Shown here piece after piece: positions 1 through 7,783 of a DNA stretch of 64,000 bases. The notes under the pieces were generated by a model that was not told the origin of the DNA, ran no database searches, and saw nothing but the letters and a program-made list of their open reading frames with translations. Within the stretch, counting starts at the first letter, position 1. Each line of letters opens with the position of its first letter. Made by a program: the position numbers and the translations under genes. Source of the stretch: Shewanella vesiculosa (lineage in GTDB: Bacteria; Pseudomonadota; Gammaproteobacteria; Enterobacterales; Shewanellaceae); NCBI RefSeq assembly GCF_021560015.1, contig NZ_CP073588.1:620001-684000 (forward strand), written 5' to 3'.

Positions 1-2
1 TT

Positions 3-386
3 ATCAATTTCCCTAAGCAGCTTGATACCCGATTCCTTATTCATCCTTTAACGATAGGGGTGTTTTATACTGATAGCAGCCTTGCAGAAATTAGCATTGG
101 TTTAAATGACATAATGAAAGGTCGAAGAGTCATACCGCAGGATTTATTACGTTCTATGGTGGACGATGATAATCATGATGATAATGAGCAGTTAACAATC
201 CGCGAACGTGAAGTGCTACAAACCTTGCTAACTGGCAGTACCAATTTAGACATAGCTAACCAATTATTTGTAAGTGAATCAACCATCAAAACGCATTTAT
301 ATCGCGCCTTTAGAAAAATCGGTGTGTCTAGTCGTGGCCAAGCAATTGCTTGGGCGCAAACTCACATGCATGAAGTAAGGTTATAA
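3..386 (+). CDS. CsgD/VpsT-like LuxR-family regulator, 3' part only
   Basis: The frame is open to the left edge of the window, so the gene starts outside it; the GTG at 60 is internal. The visible 127 residues begin in the end of an N-terminal receiver-like domain (a GVFYTD segment typical of the CsgD family) and finish with a LuxR-type helix-turn-helix: TIREREVL, then SESTIKTHLYR, then KIGVSSRGQAIAWA. In E. coli CsgD, and VpsT of Vibrio, this architecture controls biofilm matrix genes; that role is inferred here. A hairpin terminator follows 44 bases after the stop. Other LuxR-type response regulators cannot be excluded because the N-terminus is missing. Confidence 0.8.
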   Translation: MNFPKQLDTRFLIHPLTIGVFYTDSSLAEISIGLNDIMKGRRVIPQDLLRSMVDDDNHDDNEQLTIREREVLQTLLTGSTNLDIANQLFVSESTIKTHLYRAFRKIGVSSRGQAIAWAQTHMHEVRL

Positions 387-429
387 GCACTTGCTTGTCG
401 GTTAATCATATGGCGAAAAAACACAAGAT

Positions 430-464
430 AAAAAGAGGTATTCAGAGATACCTCTTTTTATTTT
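430..464. terminator. Bidirectional rho-independent terminator
   Basis: A perfect 12-base stem (430-441 with 448-459) has a 6-base loop and is flanked by A-rich and T-rich runs. It lies between the convergent luxR-type gene and the M61 peptidase gene, so it can serve both strands. Confidence 0.85.
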
Positions 465-471
465 TGAGTGA

Positions 472-2229
472 TTAACCAAGCCACAATGATGTTTTAGATG
501 CATCTTTGATGCTAAGGGAAATAGTATCTAAAGCGGCTTCACTAATTGGCAAGGTTCCTTGCATCAGTTCATCACGTCTAAACCAGTGTAGGCTGATTTG
601 CTCACCAACAGTCAAGCTTTGCAATTGCTGTTCAAATTGTGCTGTAACTTGTAAATTATCTGCTGCAATTAATAAATCACCCGCACTAAGACCCGCTTGA
701 TGGGCCGGACTGTGTTGGATGACGCTCAACACTTTTAAGCCCAATGATTCCGCTTTTGTTCTAGCACCAAAGCCAATGTTAAAGCCTTTAGCATCACCGC
801 CACCTAAATCTGTGTTACCTTCGCTTGCTCGAAGCTTCATAGACACCCCAACCTGAGCCAGTAAGGCTTCAAGCGGTATATCATCACAGCTATTGAGGTA
901 AGCAAATACATCATCACATGGACGTTTTAGGATGGTTTCAACAATCCGTTGATGGCTAAGCGGATCGGTACCGACACCGGTTAAGCCGTATTGTTGCCAA
1001 AGCTGACGCATAACATCGTCTAAACTTTTTTGCCCCTGGGTTTCAATGCGAAGAGTTAAATCTAAAAATAACCCAAACAGTGCCCCTTTGGTGTAATAGC
1101 TGACAATGGCATTAGCGGCATTTTCATCTTGCTTATAAAACTTGGTCCAAGCATTAAAACTTGACTGTTTTAGGGTTTGCTTAAAACGACCTTGACCTCT
1201 ATATACTCGGGTCATAATTTGGCTAAGCAAGGTAAGGTAAGCGGCTTGATCAATACATTGAGATTTAAAGGTAATTAAATCATCATAGTACGAAGTAATC
1301 CCCTCATATGCCCATAGTTGCTCTGTGTAAGACTCTTGCGATAAATCAAATGGGCTAAATTCAGCCGGTTTAATCCGTTTCACATTCCATGAGTGGAAGT
1401 ATTCATGGCTGCACAGTGACAAATAAGTGCGGTAACCTTTATCGACTGGTGCTTCTAATGACTGAGGTAAATCATTACGTGAACACATTAGTGCAGTTGA
1501 GGCTTTATGCTCTAAGCCACCAAAACCATTGTCTAAAACAGTGGTCATAAATACATAGCGTTCAAAAGGAGCTGGCGTGCCAAATAAATTGATTTGGTAT
1601 TCGCATATGGCTTTAAGGTCTTTGGCTAAGCGAGCCATGTTGGCTCTATGCTTACCACTTAATACGATATCGTGAGGCACGCCGGCTGCATAAAATGTCT
1701 CTATGGTTAGCTCGCCCATTTCAACCGGATGATCGATTAAGTCGTCATAGTTTTCCGCGCTAAAATCACCAAAGCCGAATTGCTCGCCAGTGGTTCGAGT
1801 CATGCTGGTGGCCAAGGTCCAATGGGATAATTCAGCTAGTGCTGGTGTTGCAATTGTGACTCTATGAGATTGAGATTCCAGCCCTTTGGCGGCTAAAAAC
1901 ACACTACTGCCATTGAAGAAGCCATGATTAGTGTCCAAATGTGCAGTGCGGACAGACAAGTCCCAAGCATAAATTTGGTAGCATAAGGTAATATGGCTAC
2001 CCTGATTATTTAACTGCCAGGTTTGCTTGTCTAATTGAGTAACGGATAGCGGTTGTTGATTTTCTTTAGCATCAATGTCAATTATGTTTTTAGCAAAATC
2101 GCGGATCATGTAGCTACCGGGTAGCCAAGCGGGTAAACAAAAAACTTGTGATGGAGATGCTTCAGAGACAGTTAACGTGACTTCAAATAAGTGTGCTTTT
2201 GGATCGATCGCATGGATATGGTAATGCAT
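472..2229 (-). CDS. M61-family aminopeptidase with C-terminal PDZ domain
   Basis: This 585-residue protein matches the glycyl aminopeptidase (M61) family: an N-terminal beta-rich domain, a zinc-binding HEYFH motif at residues 275-279 in the context SHEYFHSWNVKRIKP, a conserved LWAYEGITSYYDDL segment at about 305-318, and a PDZ-like domain near 475-560 (HSPAHQAGLSAGDLL). The two histidines and a downstream glutamate would bind zinc. No signal peptide is evident, so it is probably cytoplasmic and cleaves short peptides. It is a single gene, convergent with the regulator on its left and divergent from hinT on its right. Confidence 0.9.
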   Translation of the reverse strand: MHYHIHAIDPKAHLFEVTLTVSEASPSQVFCLPAWLPGSYMIRDFAKNIIDIDAKENQQPLSVTQLDKQTWQLNNQGSHITLCYQIYAWDLSVRTAHLDTNHGFFNGSSVFLAAKGLESQSHRVTIATPALAELSHWTLATSMTRTTGEQFGFGDFSAENYDDLIDHPVEMGELTIETFYAAGVPHDIVLSGKHRANMARLAKDLKAICEYQINLFGTPAPFERYVFMTTVLDNGFGGLEHKASTALMCSRNDLPQSLEAPVDKGYRTYLSLCSHEYFHSWNVKRIKPAEFSPFDLSQESYTEQLWAYEGITSYYDDLITFKSQCIDQAAYLTLLSQIMTRVYRGQGRFKQTLKQSSFNAWTKFYKQDENAANAIVSYYTKGALFGLFLDLTLRIETQGQKSLDDVMRQLWQQYGLTGVGTDPLSHQRIVETILKRPCDDVFAYLNSCDDIPLEALLAQVGVSMKLRASEGNTDLGGGDAKGFNIGFGARTKAESLGLKVLSVIQHSPAHQAGLSAGDLLIAADNLQVTAQFEQQLQSLTVGEQISLHWFRRDELMQGTLPISEAALDTISLSIKDASKTSLWLG

Positions 2230-2433
2230 AAAGAATTCCGAATAAGTAGGCGAGTCACAATCAAAACGATTGAGCTATAATCGACAATGCTGCCAAAAAT
2301 GCCGACGTTAAGCAAACGAATCCCATTTTGAGCAAAAGATTATCCATAATGAGCGGTTTTACTGGAGTGATAGTTCAAAGAATTGATAGTATTATCAAAA
2401 GCAACAATGCAGTTATTTAATGAGGGCCCCAAA

Positions 2434-2787
2434 ATGGCTGAAGAAACCATATTTAGCAAAATTATTCGTCGTGAAATTCCAGCGGATATTTTATATCAAG
2501 ATGATTTAGTTACTGCATTTAGGGATATTGCACCGCAAGCTCCTACCCATATTTTGATTATTCCTAACCATCTAATCGCCACGACTAATGACGTTAAGGC
2601 CTCTGATGAACAAGCATTAGGCCGGATGATGACGGTCGCGGCTAAACTTGCTGATGAAGCCGGTATTGCACAAGACGGTTATCGATTAATTATGAATTGT
2701 AATAAACACGCTGGCCAAGAGGTTTATCATATCCATATACATCTTTTGGGCGGTAAGCCGTTAGGCCCAATGCTGAGTCGTGACTAA
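2434..2787 (+). CDS. hinT: HIT-family purine nucleoside phosphoramidase
   Basis: HinT hydrolyses adenosine phosphoramidates and acyl-adenylates. The 117-residue protein carries the histidine triad HIHIH at 99-103 and the conserved N-terminus [16 protein letters not shown]. An upstream in-frame GTG/ATG pair would add up to 17 residues, but ATG 2434 gives the family's normal N-terminus and length. The stop overlaps the next gene's start by one base (TAATG). In E. coli hinT is followed by ycfL; here two thioesterase genes lie between them. Confidence 0.95.
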   Translation: MAEETIFSKIIRREIPADILYQDDLVTAFRDIAPQAPTHILIIPNHLIATTNDVKASDEQALGRMMTVAAKLADEAGIAQDGYRLIMNCNKHAGQEVYHIHIHLLGGKPLGPMLSRD

Positions 2788-3296
2788 TGAAAATCAACAG
2801 CGATTTTTTTCCGTTAACCGAAGTGGCCAGTCGATTTGTTAATCAGTTAGCTCAATGCCGCCGTTTAGGGCTTACTGTCCAAGAGGCCAGTGAGCATCAC
2901 GTGCTTATTGAGTTACCTTACAGCCAAGACATCATTGGTTATCCTGACACCGGGGTGATCCATGGCGGGGTGATTACCACCCTAATAGACACCGCCTGTG
3001 GCACGGCAGTGGTATGTGCAATATTAAAAAAATATCAATCGTTAGAATTGTCACCGACACTGGATTTACGGGTCGATTACATGAAACCTGCTGAGCCGCA
3101 TAAATCGGTTTATGGGTTTGCAGAATGCTATCGATTATCGCCAAGCGTGGCTTTTACCCGCGCGATAGCTTACCAAGACAGTATTGATGAACCTATTGCT
3201 CACGCTGTGGGATCGTTTATGCGCATTAGCCCAGAAATGGTTGGTGAATCGTTTCGGCAAGCATTAATGGGTAATTTGCCGGAGACGAAATCATGA
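2787..3296 (+). CDS. PaaI-type hotdog-fold thioesterase (first of tandem pair)
   Basis: The 169-residue protein shows the hotdog signature VIHGGVITTLIDTACGTAV near residue 58 and a second strand pattern DLRVDYMKPAE near 95, as in acyl-CoA thioesterases of the PaaI/4HBT type. The substrate is not predictable, although the HGG motif places it in the PaaI branch. It overlaps hinT by one base and the next gene by four bases (ATGA), so the three are probably co-translated. Confidence 0.85.
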   Translation: MKINSDFFPLTEVASRFVNQLAQCRRLGLTVQEASEHHVLIELPYSQDIIGYPDTGVIHGGVITTLIDTACGTAVVCAILKKYQSLELSPTLDLRVDYMKPAEPHKSVYGFAECYRLSPSVAFTRAIAYQDSIDEPIAHAVGSFMRISPEMVGESFRQALMGNLPETKS

Positions 3297-3760
3297 GTGA
3301 GCCAAGCAATATCAGTACGCAAACGGGTTTAGATGTTCAAGATGTGGTCAAACGGGCCATAGAGTTAAATGACTATAGTTATCTTCTTGAAAAAGTACCT
3401 TACTCACAATTTATAGGTATGTCTGTGGCGCGTTTTGGCGATGAAATGGTATTTAAATTACCCGCTAAAGATGACAATATTGGTAATCCTATATTACCTG
3501 CTATTCACGGTGGTGTGCTTGCTGGGTTTATGGAAATGTCAGCTATTGTGCAGTTAATGGTGTTTATGCAAGCTAAGAAAGTGCCTAAGATTGTCGATTT
3601 TTCAATTGATTATTTACGCGCAGGTTTGCATCAAGACACCTTTGCTGAATGCAAAATTACTCGCCAAGGTCGTAGAGTCGCAAACGTCAGCATGAACTGT
3701 TGGCAAACCAACCGCAAGCAGCTGATTGCGACAGCACGAGCACATTTTCTACTGGATTAG
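3293..3760 (+). CDS. PaaI-type hotdog-fold thioesterase (second of tandem pair)
   Basis: The 155-residue hotdog protein has AIHGGVLAGFMEMSAIVQLM near residue 75 and SIDYLRAG near 105. It is clearly in the same fold family as its upstream neighbour but distant in sequence, so the pair looks like an old duplication or a heteromeric pair rather than a recent copy. The start ATG overlaps the previous stop (ATGA). Function beyond acyl-thioester hydrolysis is not predictable. Confidence 0.83.
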   Translation: MSEPSNISTQTGLDVQDVVKRAIELNDYSYLLEKVPYSQFIGMSVARFGDEMVFKLPAKDDNIGNPILPAIHGGVLAGFMEMSAIVQLMVFMQAKKVPKIVDFSIDYLRAGLHQDTFAECKITRQGRRVANVSMNCWQTNRKQLIATARAHFLLD

Positions 3761-3822
3761 TCATGATGTGCTGCTGTGTTAGAGACAAGTTCAATTGCAT
3801 CTATTTATTAAGGGAATATTGT

Positions 3823-4215
3823 ATGAAAACATCATTATTATGTCTTATCGCTTCTGCGCTGTTACTTTCGGCTTGCGCGCATAATACTGCGGGTATCTCT
3901 GCTAATTCTAGTGGCCAACTTAGGGTTGATAATACCTCATTTGCTCGTGACGTTAACGTGACCGATGTTTCATCACTTATGGTCGCGGACTTAATCAAAG
4001 CGTCAGCATTGATTCAAAGCCAATCGAGTACTGATTTGCGTATTCAATACAAATTCACTTGGTTCGATGCGAGTGGATTTACGGTTGAAGATGAAGCAAG
4101 CAGCTGGAAATCAGTTAAGTTACATGGCAAGCAGCAGTTACAAGTCGGTGCGGTTGCGCCCAATTCGCAAGTCACCCGATTTGAGGTCTATGTGAGGCAA
4201 GCATTCTCCAATTAG
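3823..4215 (+). CDS. ycfL: YcfL-family (DUF1425) outer-membrane lipoprotein
   Basis: A 130-residue lipoprotein precursor: MKTSLLCLIASALLLSAC gives a lipobox with the acylated cysteine at residue 18. The mature part (IQYKFTWFDASGFTV, VAPNSQVTRFEVYVR) matches the YcfL/DUF1425 family, a small beta-sandwich lipoprotein of unknown function. ATG 3823 is chosen over the longer frame from 3700 because the signal sequence starts exactly there and AGGGAA precedes it. E. coli places lpoB next; here no lpoB is present and a TPP riboswitch follows. Confidence 0.87.
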   Translation: MKTSLLCLIASALLLSACAHNTAGISANSSGQLRVDNTSFARDVNVTDVSSLMVADLIKASALIQSQSSTDLRIQYKFTWFDASGFTVEDEASSWKSVKLHGKQQLQVGAVAPNSQVTRFEVYVRQAFSN

Positions 4216-4343
4216 ACTCCATTATCATTAGCTTTAAGCTTATTTATGACAATAATCGATGTGATTTAGTGTGAGGGTTAATTAATTGCATTGTTGAGTT
4301 ATCAAATTGTGTCACTGCTCGTGTATTCATATTGAAGTTAGTT

Positions 4344-4446
4344 TATAATCGAGACCGCCAAGGGGTGTTCAGTAAAACCTGAACTGAGATGTCTGTATGA
4401 CGAACCCTTAGAACCTGATCCGGCTTATACCGGCGTAGGAATGGGC
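4344..4446 (+). promoter_or_regulatory. TPP (THI-element) riboswitch with upstream -10 box
   Basis: A TATAAT box at 4344-4349 precedes a THI element at about 4358-4446. The diagnostic blocks are in order: GGGGTG at 4362, CTGAGA at 4384, ACCCTTAGAACCTGATC at 4404-4420, then a CCGG...CCGG helix and GCGTAGGAATGG. These are the conserved pyrimidine- and pyrophosphate-sensing parts of the TPP aptamer. No good -35 hexamer is visible. The element controls the TonB receptor and probably the following thiamine genes. Confidence 0.95.
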
Positions 4447-4487
4447 CACACTATAACTCGGTGCACCTCTTATTCGCTACTCTTGCC

Positions 4488-4514
4488 GGATCTCAAAATT
4501 ACTATTTGAGGTCC
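4488..4514 (+). promoter_or_regulatory. Shine-Dalgarno-sequestering hairpin (riboswitch expression platform)
   Basis: Bases 4488-4497 can pair with 4505-4514 (ten pairs, one of them G-U, seven-base loop). The right arm contains the GAGG ribosome binding site of the receptor gene, which starts at 4516. When formed, this hairpin would hide the binding site. With the aptamer just upstream, this suggests translational repression when TPP is bound. Pairing is read directly from the sequence; the switching mechanism is inferred. Confidence 0.7.
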
Positions 4515-4515
4515 T

Positions 4516-6717
4516 ATGTTCACGAAAAATTCTATTAGATTACACCACACCCCCATTGCCTTAGCGGTGATTACAGCCATAAGCTCACCTATTGCTATGG
4601 CTAAAACCGCTGATGTTGAACGCGTAACACCTGAATATGAAAAAATGGAAGTCATTGTCGTTAATGCTGATTTTAGTAATATCAGCCTTGAGAAAATGCC
4701 CTCCAGTGTCACCGTTATTGATGCGCAACAATTAGAAGATGAAGGCGCACAGCATTTTGAAGATGTGCTAAATTCGATTGCTAACTTTAATTGGTCTGGT
4801 GGTAGCTCTCGACCTAAATACTTCCAAATTCGCGGTGTTGGTGAGCAAGAGCAATATCAAGGTGCACCTAACTCATCAGTTGGTTTTGTGGTCGATGACA
4901 TCGATTTATCAGGCCTTGGCATGGTATCGAGTATGTACGACATGCAACAGGTTGAAGTGTTGCGTGGTCCGCAGGGGACTCAGTATGGTGCCAACGCATT
5001 AGCCGGATTAATTTACCTAAAAAGTAACGACCCTACAGAGTCGTTTGAGCATGGCGCAAAAGTCAGCTTAGGTGACGATAACCTGCGCACTCTGTCAGGA
5101 TTCAGCTCCGGCCCGCTCAATGACTCAGGCAAACTACTCTACCGGGTATCGTTAGAGCAACATAACCAAAATGGTTATCGTGACAATCTTTATCTTAATC
5201 GCGACGATACCAATGAGCGTGACGAGTTGACTGCCAGAGCGAAGTTACGTTGGTATGCGACTGACGATTTGCAAGTTGATTTAACCTTGTTACATGCAAA
5301 CTTTGATAATGGCTACGATGTGTGGACATTAGACAATAATCCCAGCAATACTTTAACTGACCAACCTGGCGTTGATACGCAAAAAACCTCCGGTGCTGGG
5401 ATTAAATTTATTTATTCAGGTATACCAACATTTGATTTCACGTCGTTAACCTCATTTGCGCAAACCGACCACCATAATGGTTATGATGGCGATTGGGCTA
5501 ATCCAGAATATTGGGCAAGCAAACAATGTGCAGCTTATGATGACTCTGGTGCCGTTAATGGCAGCGAACCTTGTGTTTACGATTATACCTGGGATAAAAA
5601 GGGCGACCGTAAAACCTTTACCCAAGAATTTCGTCTATCGTCAAAAACCGCTGGGCGTATTTTCGCCGGCAGCACCGACTGGTTAGTTGGCGTGTATGCG
5701 ATGAATTTACAAGAAGATAATGACTTGTATTCAGAGTACAACACTTATCCAGATGAAGTGCTGCAGTCCAGTTACGATGCGACCAATTATGCGGTATTTG
5801 CTCAATTAGACAGCCATTTAGGTGATGAATATTTATTGTCTACAGGACTACGACTTGAACGTCGTGACAGTGATTATAGTGACAGTAATGAAGATAATTT
5901 CGCCCCATCAGAAGATATGTGGGGCGGGCATATTGCGTTATCAAAAGCCATTAATGCTGACCACAATGCCTATGTACGTATTGCCCGCGGTTATAAAGCG
6001 GGTGGTTTTAATATGACATTACCAGCTCAATTATCAGACAAAAAAGAGTTCGATACTGAGATCCTATATAACTATGAATTGGGCTTGAAATCGAGCTGGT
6101 TTGACGGTGAAGTCGATTCTACATTTGCGCTATTTTATATGGATCGCCAAGATCAACAAGTCGCCGCGTCGTTACAAGATCCTGATAGCCCCCAACGGTT
6201 TATTCTATTTACTGAAAATGCAGGTAGCTCGAATAACTATGGTGCAGAACTCGATGCTAAATGGTATTTAACCGAGAATATTGAGTTTTATGGCAGCTTT
6301 GGTTGGTTAGAAACCGAATATGGCCAATATCAATACAGCGATAAATATGGCTCAACTGTCGATTTGTCTGGCCGTGAACTGGCTCATTCACCTAACGTTA
6401 CCTACAGTGCCGGTATGACCTATGTTGCTGACTCTGGCTGGTTTGCCAACGTGAATGCCAGTGGTAAAAGTCAGTTTTATTACTCAGACAGCAACGAGTC
6501 CAAGTCAGATGCTTATACCATTTATAATGCCCGTGTAGGTTATGAAACGCCAACTTGGTCGGCTTATTTATGGGGCCGTAATGTGTTTGATGAACAGTAT
6601 GGCGTGCGTGGTTTTTACTTTGGCAACGAGCCAGAACAAGGCTGGGCAGATAAACAATATATTCGTTACGGTGACCCTCGCCAGTTAGGTGTGACCTTAG
6701 AAGTCCAATTTATGTAA
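4516..6717 (+). CDS. TonB-dependent outer-membrane receptor, probably for thiamine
   Basis: A 733-residue TonB-dependent receptor: signal peptide (about 1-29, ending AMA), TonB-box-like MEVIVVN at about 37-43, plug domain with PSSVTVIDAQQLEDEGAQ and VEVLRGPQGTQYGANALAG, then a 22-strand barrel ending in an aromatic-rich strand. Specificity comes from context: a TPP riboswitch lies upstream, and pnuT and a kinase gene lie downstream. Receptors in this setting have been proposed for thiamine or its phosphates. A hairpin after the stop separates it from the next gene. Confidence 0.92.
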   Translation: MFTKNSIRLHHTPIALAVITAISSPIAMAKTADVERVTPEYEKMEVIVVNADFSNISLEKMPSSVTVIDAQQLEDEGAQHFEDVLNSIANFNWSGGSSRPKYFQIRGVGEQEQYQGAPNSSVGFVVDDIDLSGLGMVSSMYDMQQVEVLRGPQGTQYGANALAGLIYLKSNDPTESFEHGAKVSLGDDNLRTLSGFSSGPLNDSGKLLYRVSLEQHNQNGYRDNLYLNRDDTNERDELTARAKLRWYATDDLQVDLTLLHANFDNGYDVWTLDNNPSNTLTDQPGVDTQKTSGAGIKFIYSGIPTFDFTSLTSFAQTDHHNGYDGDWANPEYWASKQCAAYDDSGAVNGSEPCVYDYTWDKKGDRKTFTQEFRLSSKTAGRIFAGSTDWLVGVYAMNLQEDNDLYSEYNTYPDEVLQSSYDATNYAVFAQLDSHLGDEYLLSTGLRLERRDSDYSDSNEDNFAPSEDMWGGHIALSKAINADHNAYVRIARGYKAGGFNMTLPAQLSDKKEFDTEILYNYELGLKSSWFDGEVDSTFALFYMDRQDQQVAASLQDPDSPQRFILFTENAGSSNNYGAELDAKWYLTENIEFYGSFGWLETEYGQYQYSDKYGSTVDLSGRELAHSPNVTYSAGMTYVADSGWFANVNASGKSQFYYSDSNESKSDAYTIYNARVGYETPTWSAYLWGRNVFDEQYGVRGFYFGNEPEQGWADKQYIRYGDPRQLGVTLEVQFM

Positions 6718-6727
6718 TTAAACAAGG

Positions 6728-6751
6728 CCGCTGTAACTTAATTTACAGCGG
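6728..6751 (+). terminator. Intercistronic hairpin after the receptor gene
   Basis: A perfect nine-base stem (6728-6736 with 6743-6751) with a six-base loop, not followed by a real T run. It probably reduces read-through or protects the receptor mRNA rather than fully ending transcription, since the next thiamine gene begins at 6771 without an obvious promoter. Confidence 0.5.
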
Positions 6752-6770
6752 TGTTAATTAAGGAATTAAC

Positions 6771-7031
6771 ATGAAATTAACAGCAGAAATCAGCATGTAT
6801 CCGTTGAATGAAAATTATCTTGATCCGATTAAGTGGTTTATCGGCAGACTAGATAGTTATAGCAATATTGAACGAGTCACTAATGCGATGGCAACACAGG
6901 TGTGTGGCGAGTATGCGGATGTAATGTCGATGCTAGCCATTGAAATGCAAGCGGCTCATCAGAAATGGGGCAAGGCTGTGTTCGTGTGTAAATTTATCGG
7001 TGGTGAACTTGACCTTGCACATAGCGAATAA
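6771..7031 (+). CDS. YkoF/MTH1187-like thiamine-binding domain protein
   Basis: This 86-residue protein begins KLTAEISMYPLNENYLDPI, the pattern of the YkoF/MTH1187 ferredoxin-like fold that binds thiamine or its pyrimidine moiety in B. subtilis YkoF. No signal peptide is seen, so it would act in the cytoplasm. It lies between the TPP-controlled receptor and pnuT, which supports a thiamine role such as binding, sensing or hand-over. The family call rests on the N-terminal pattern and context; the exact ligand is inference. AGGA precedes the ATG. Confidence 0.7.
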   Translation: MKLTAEISMYPLNENYLDPIKWFIGRLDSYSNIERVTNAMATQVCGEYADVMSMLAIEMQAAHQKWGKAVFVCKFIGGELDLAHSE

Positions 7032-7036
7032 CATTC

Positions 7037-7747
7037 ATGAATGATTTATTGTTAACGCTGCAACAAGCCTTGAGTGAGGCGTCATTAATGACGTTTTGGG
7101 AGGCGATTGCGGTTATGTTAGCCTTGGCTTACTTAATTCTGGCGATGAAGACCAATATTTGGTGCTGGTCTGCCGCATTCGTTAGCACTGCGATTTACAC
7201 GGTATTATTTTGGAATGTTTCCTTGTTGATGGAATCGGTGCTCAATATCTATTACATGGGGATGGCGGTATACGGTTATTGGTTGTGGTTACATGTACCA
7301 GACTTGCAGCATAGAAATTCCCACAATATTGATTCACATAATAATACTCATCACACCATAGATACTCACCAGCTGAATATAACCAGTTGGTCTTGGAGTG
7401 CTCATGCCGTTGTGATTAGCGTAACATCATTGGTTTCTATGCTGGTGGGGTATGTTATGGCCAATTATACCTCGGCAGCATTTCCCTATGTTGACGCGGC
7501 AACCACGTGTTTTGCGGTAGTAACAACCTACTTAGTCGCCAAAAAAGTGTTGGAGAACTGGCTTTATTGGGTAGTCATTGATTTTGTGTCTATCTATTTG
7601 TACTTCCAAAAAGGCTTGATGTTGACCTCTGGGCTGTTTGTTTTATATGTCGCGATGGCCTTGGGTGGCTACATCATGTGGCGCAAGAAATATCGTCACA
7701 ATATAATACAGCAACAGAATACCATCCAAGAAGTGGTTGGCGCATAG
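7037..7747 (+). CDS. pnuT: PnuC/PnuT-family thiamine transporter
   Basis: A 236-residue inner-membrane protein with about seven to eight hydrophobic segments and the tryptophan-rich pattern of PnuC transporters (WCWSAAFVSTAIYTVLFW, YYMGMAVYGYWLW, WLYWVVIDFVSIYLYF). PnuT proteins move thiamine by facilitated diffusion and rely on phosphorylation inside the cell for trapping. The kinase gene next door fits that. An unusual histidine-rich loop lies at residues 92-111. It starts five bases after the YkoF-like gene, so they are co-transcribed. Confidence 0.87.
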   Translation: MNDLLLTLQQALSEASLMTFWEAIAVMLALAYLILAMKTNIWCWSAAFVSTAIYTVLFWNVSLLMESVLNIYYMGMAVYGYWLWLHVPDLQHRNSHNIDSHNNTHHTIDTHQLNITSWSWSAHAVVISVTSLVSMLVGYVMANYTSAAFPYVDAATTCFAVVTTYLVAKKVLENWLYWVVIDFVSIYLYFQKGLMLTSGLFVLYVAMALGGYIMWRKKYRHNIIQQQNTIQEVVGA

Positions 7748-7766
7748 CCAACCACTTTCCCTTTTT
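7731..7766 (+). terminator. Hairpin overlapping the pnuT stop codon, with T run
   Basis: An eleven-base perfect stem (7731-7741 with 7747-7757) has the pnuT TAG in its loop region and is followed by TTTCCCTTTTT. It looks like a terminator or attenuator that could separate pnuT expression from the kinase gene at 7784. Confidence 0.65.
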
Positions 7767-7783
7767 AATAGAGTAAATATCAG

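Noticed and set aside
4470..4712. 80-codon minus-strand frame opposite the receptor start
   Set aside because: It overlaps the riboswitch platform and the signal peptide region of a clear gene; composition is that of a shadow frame.
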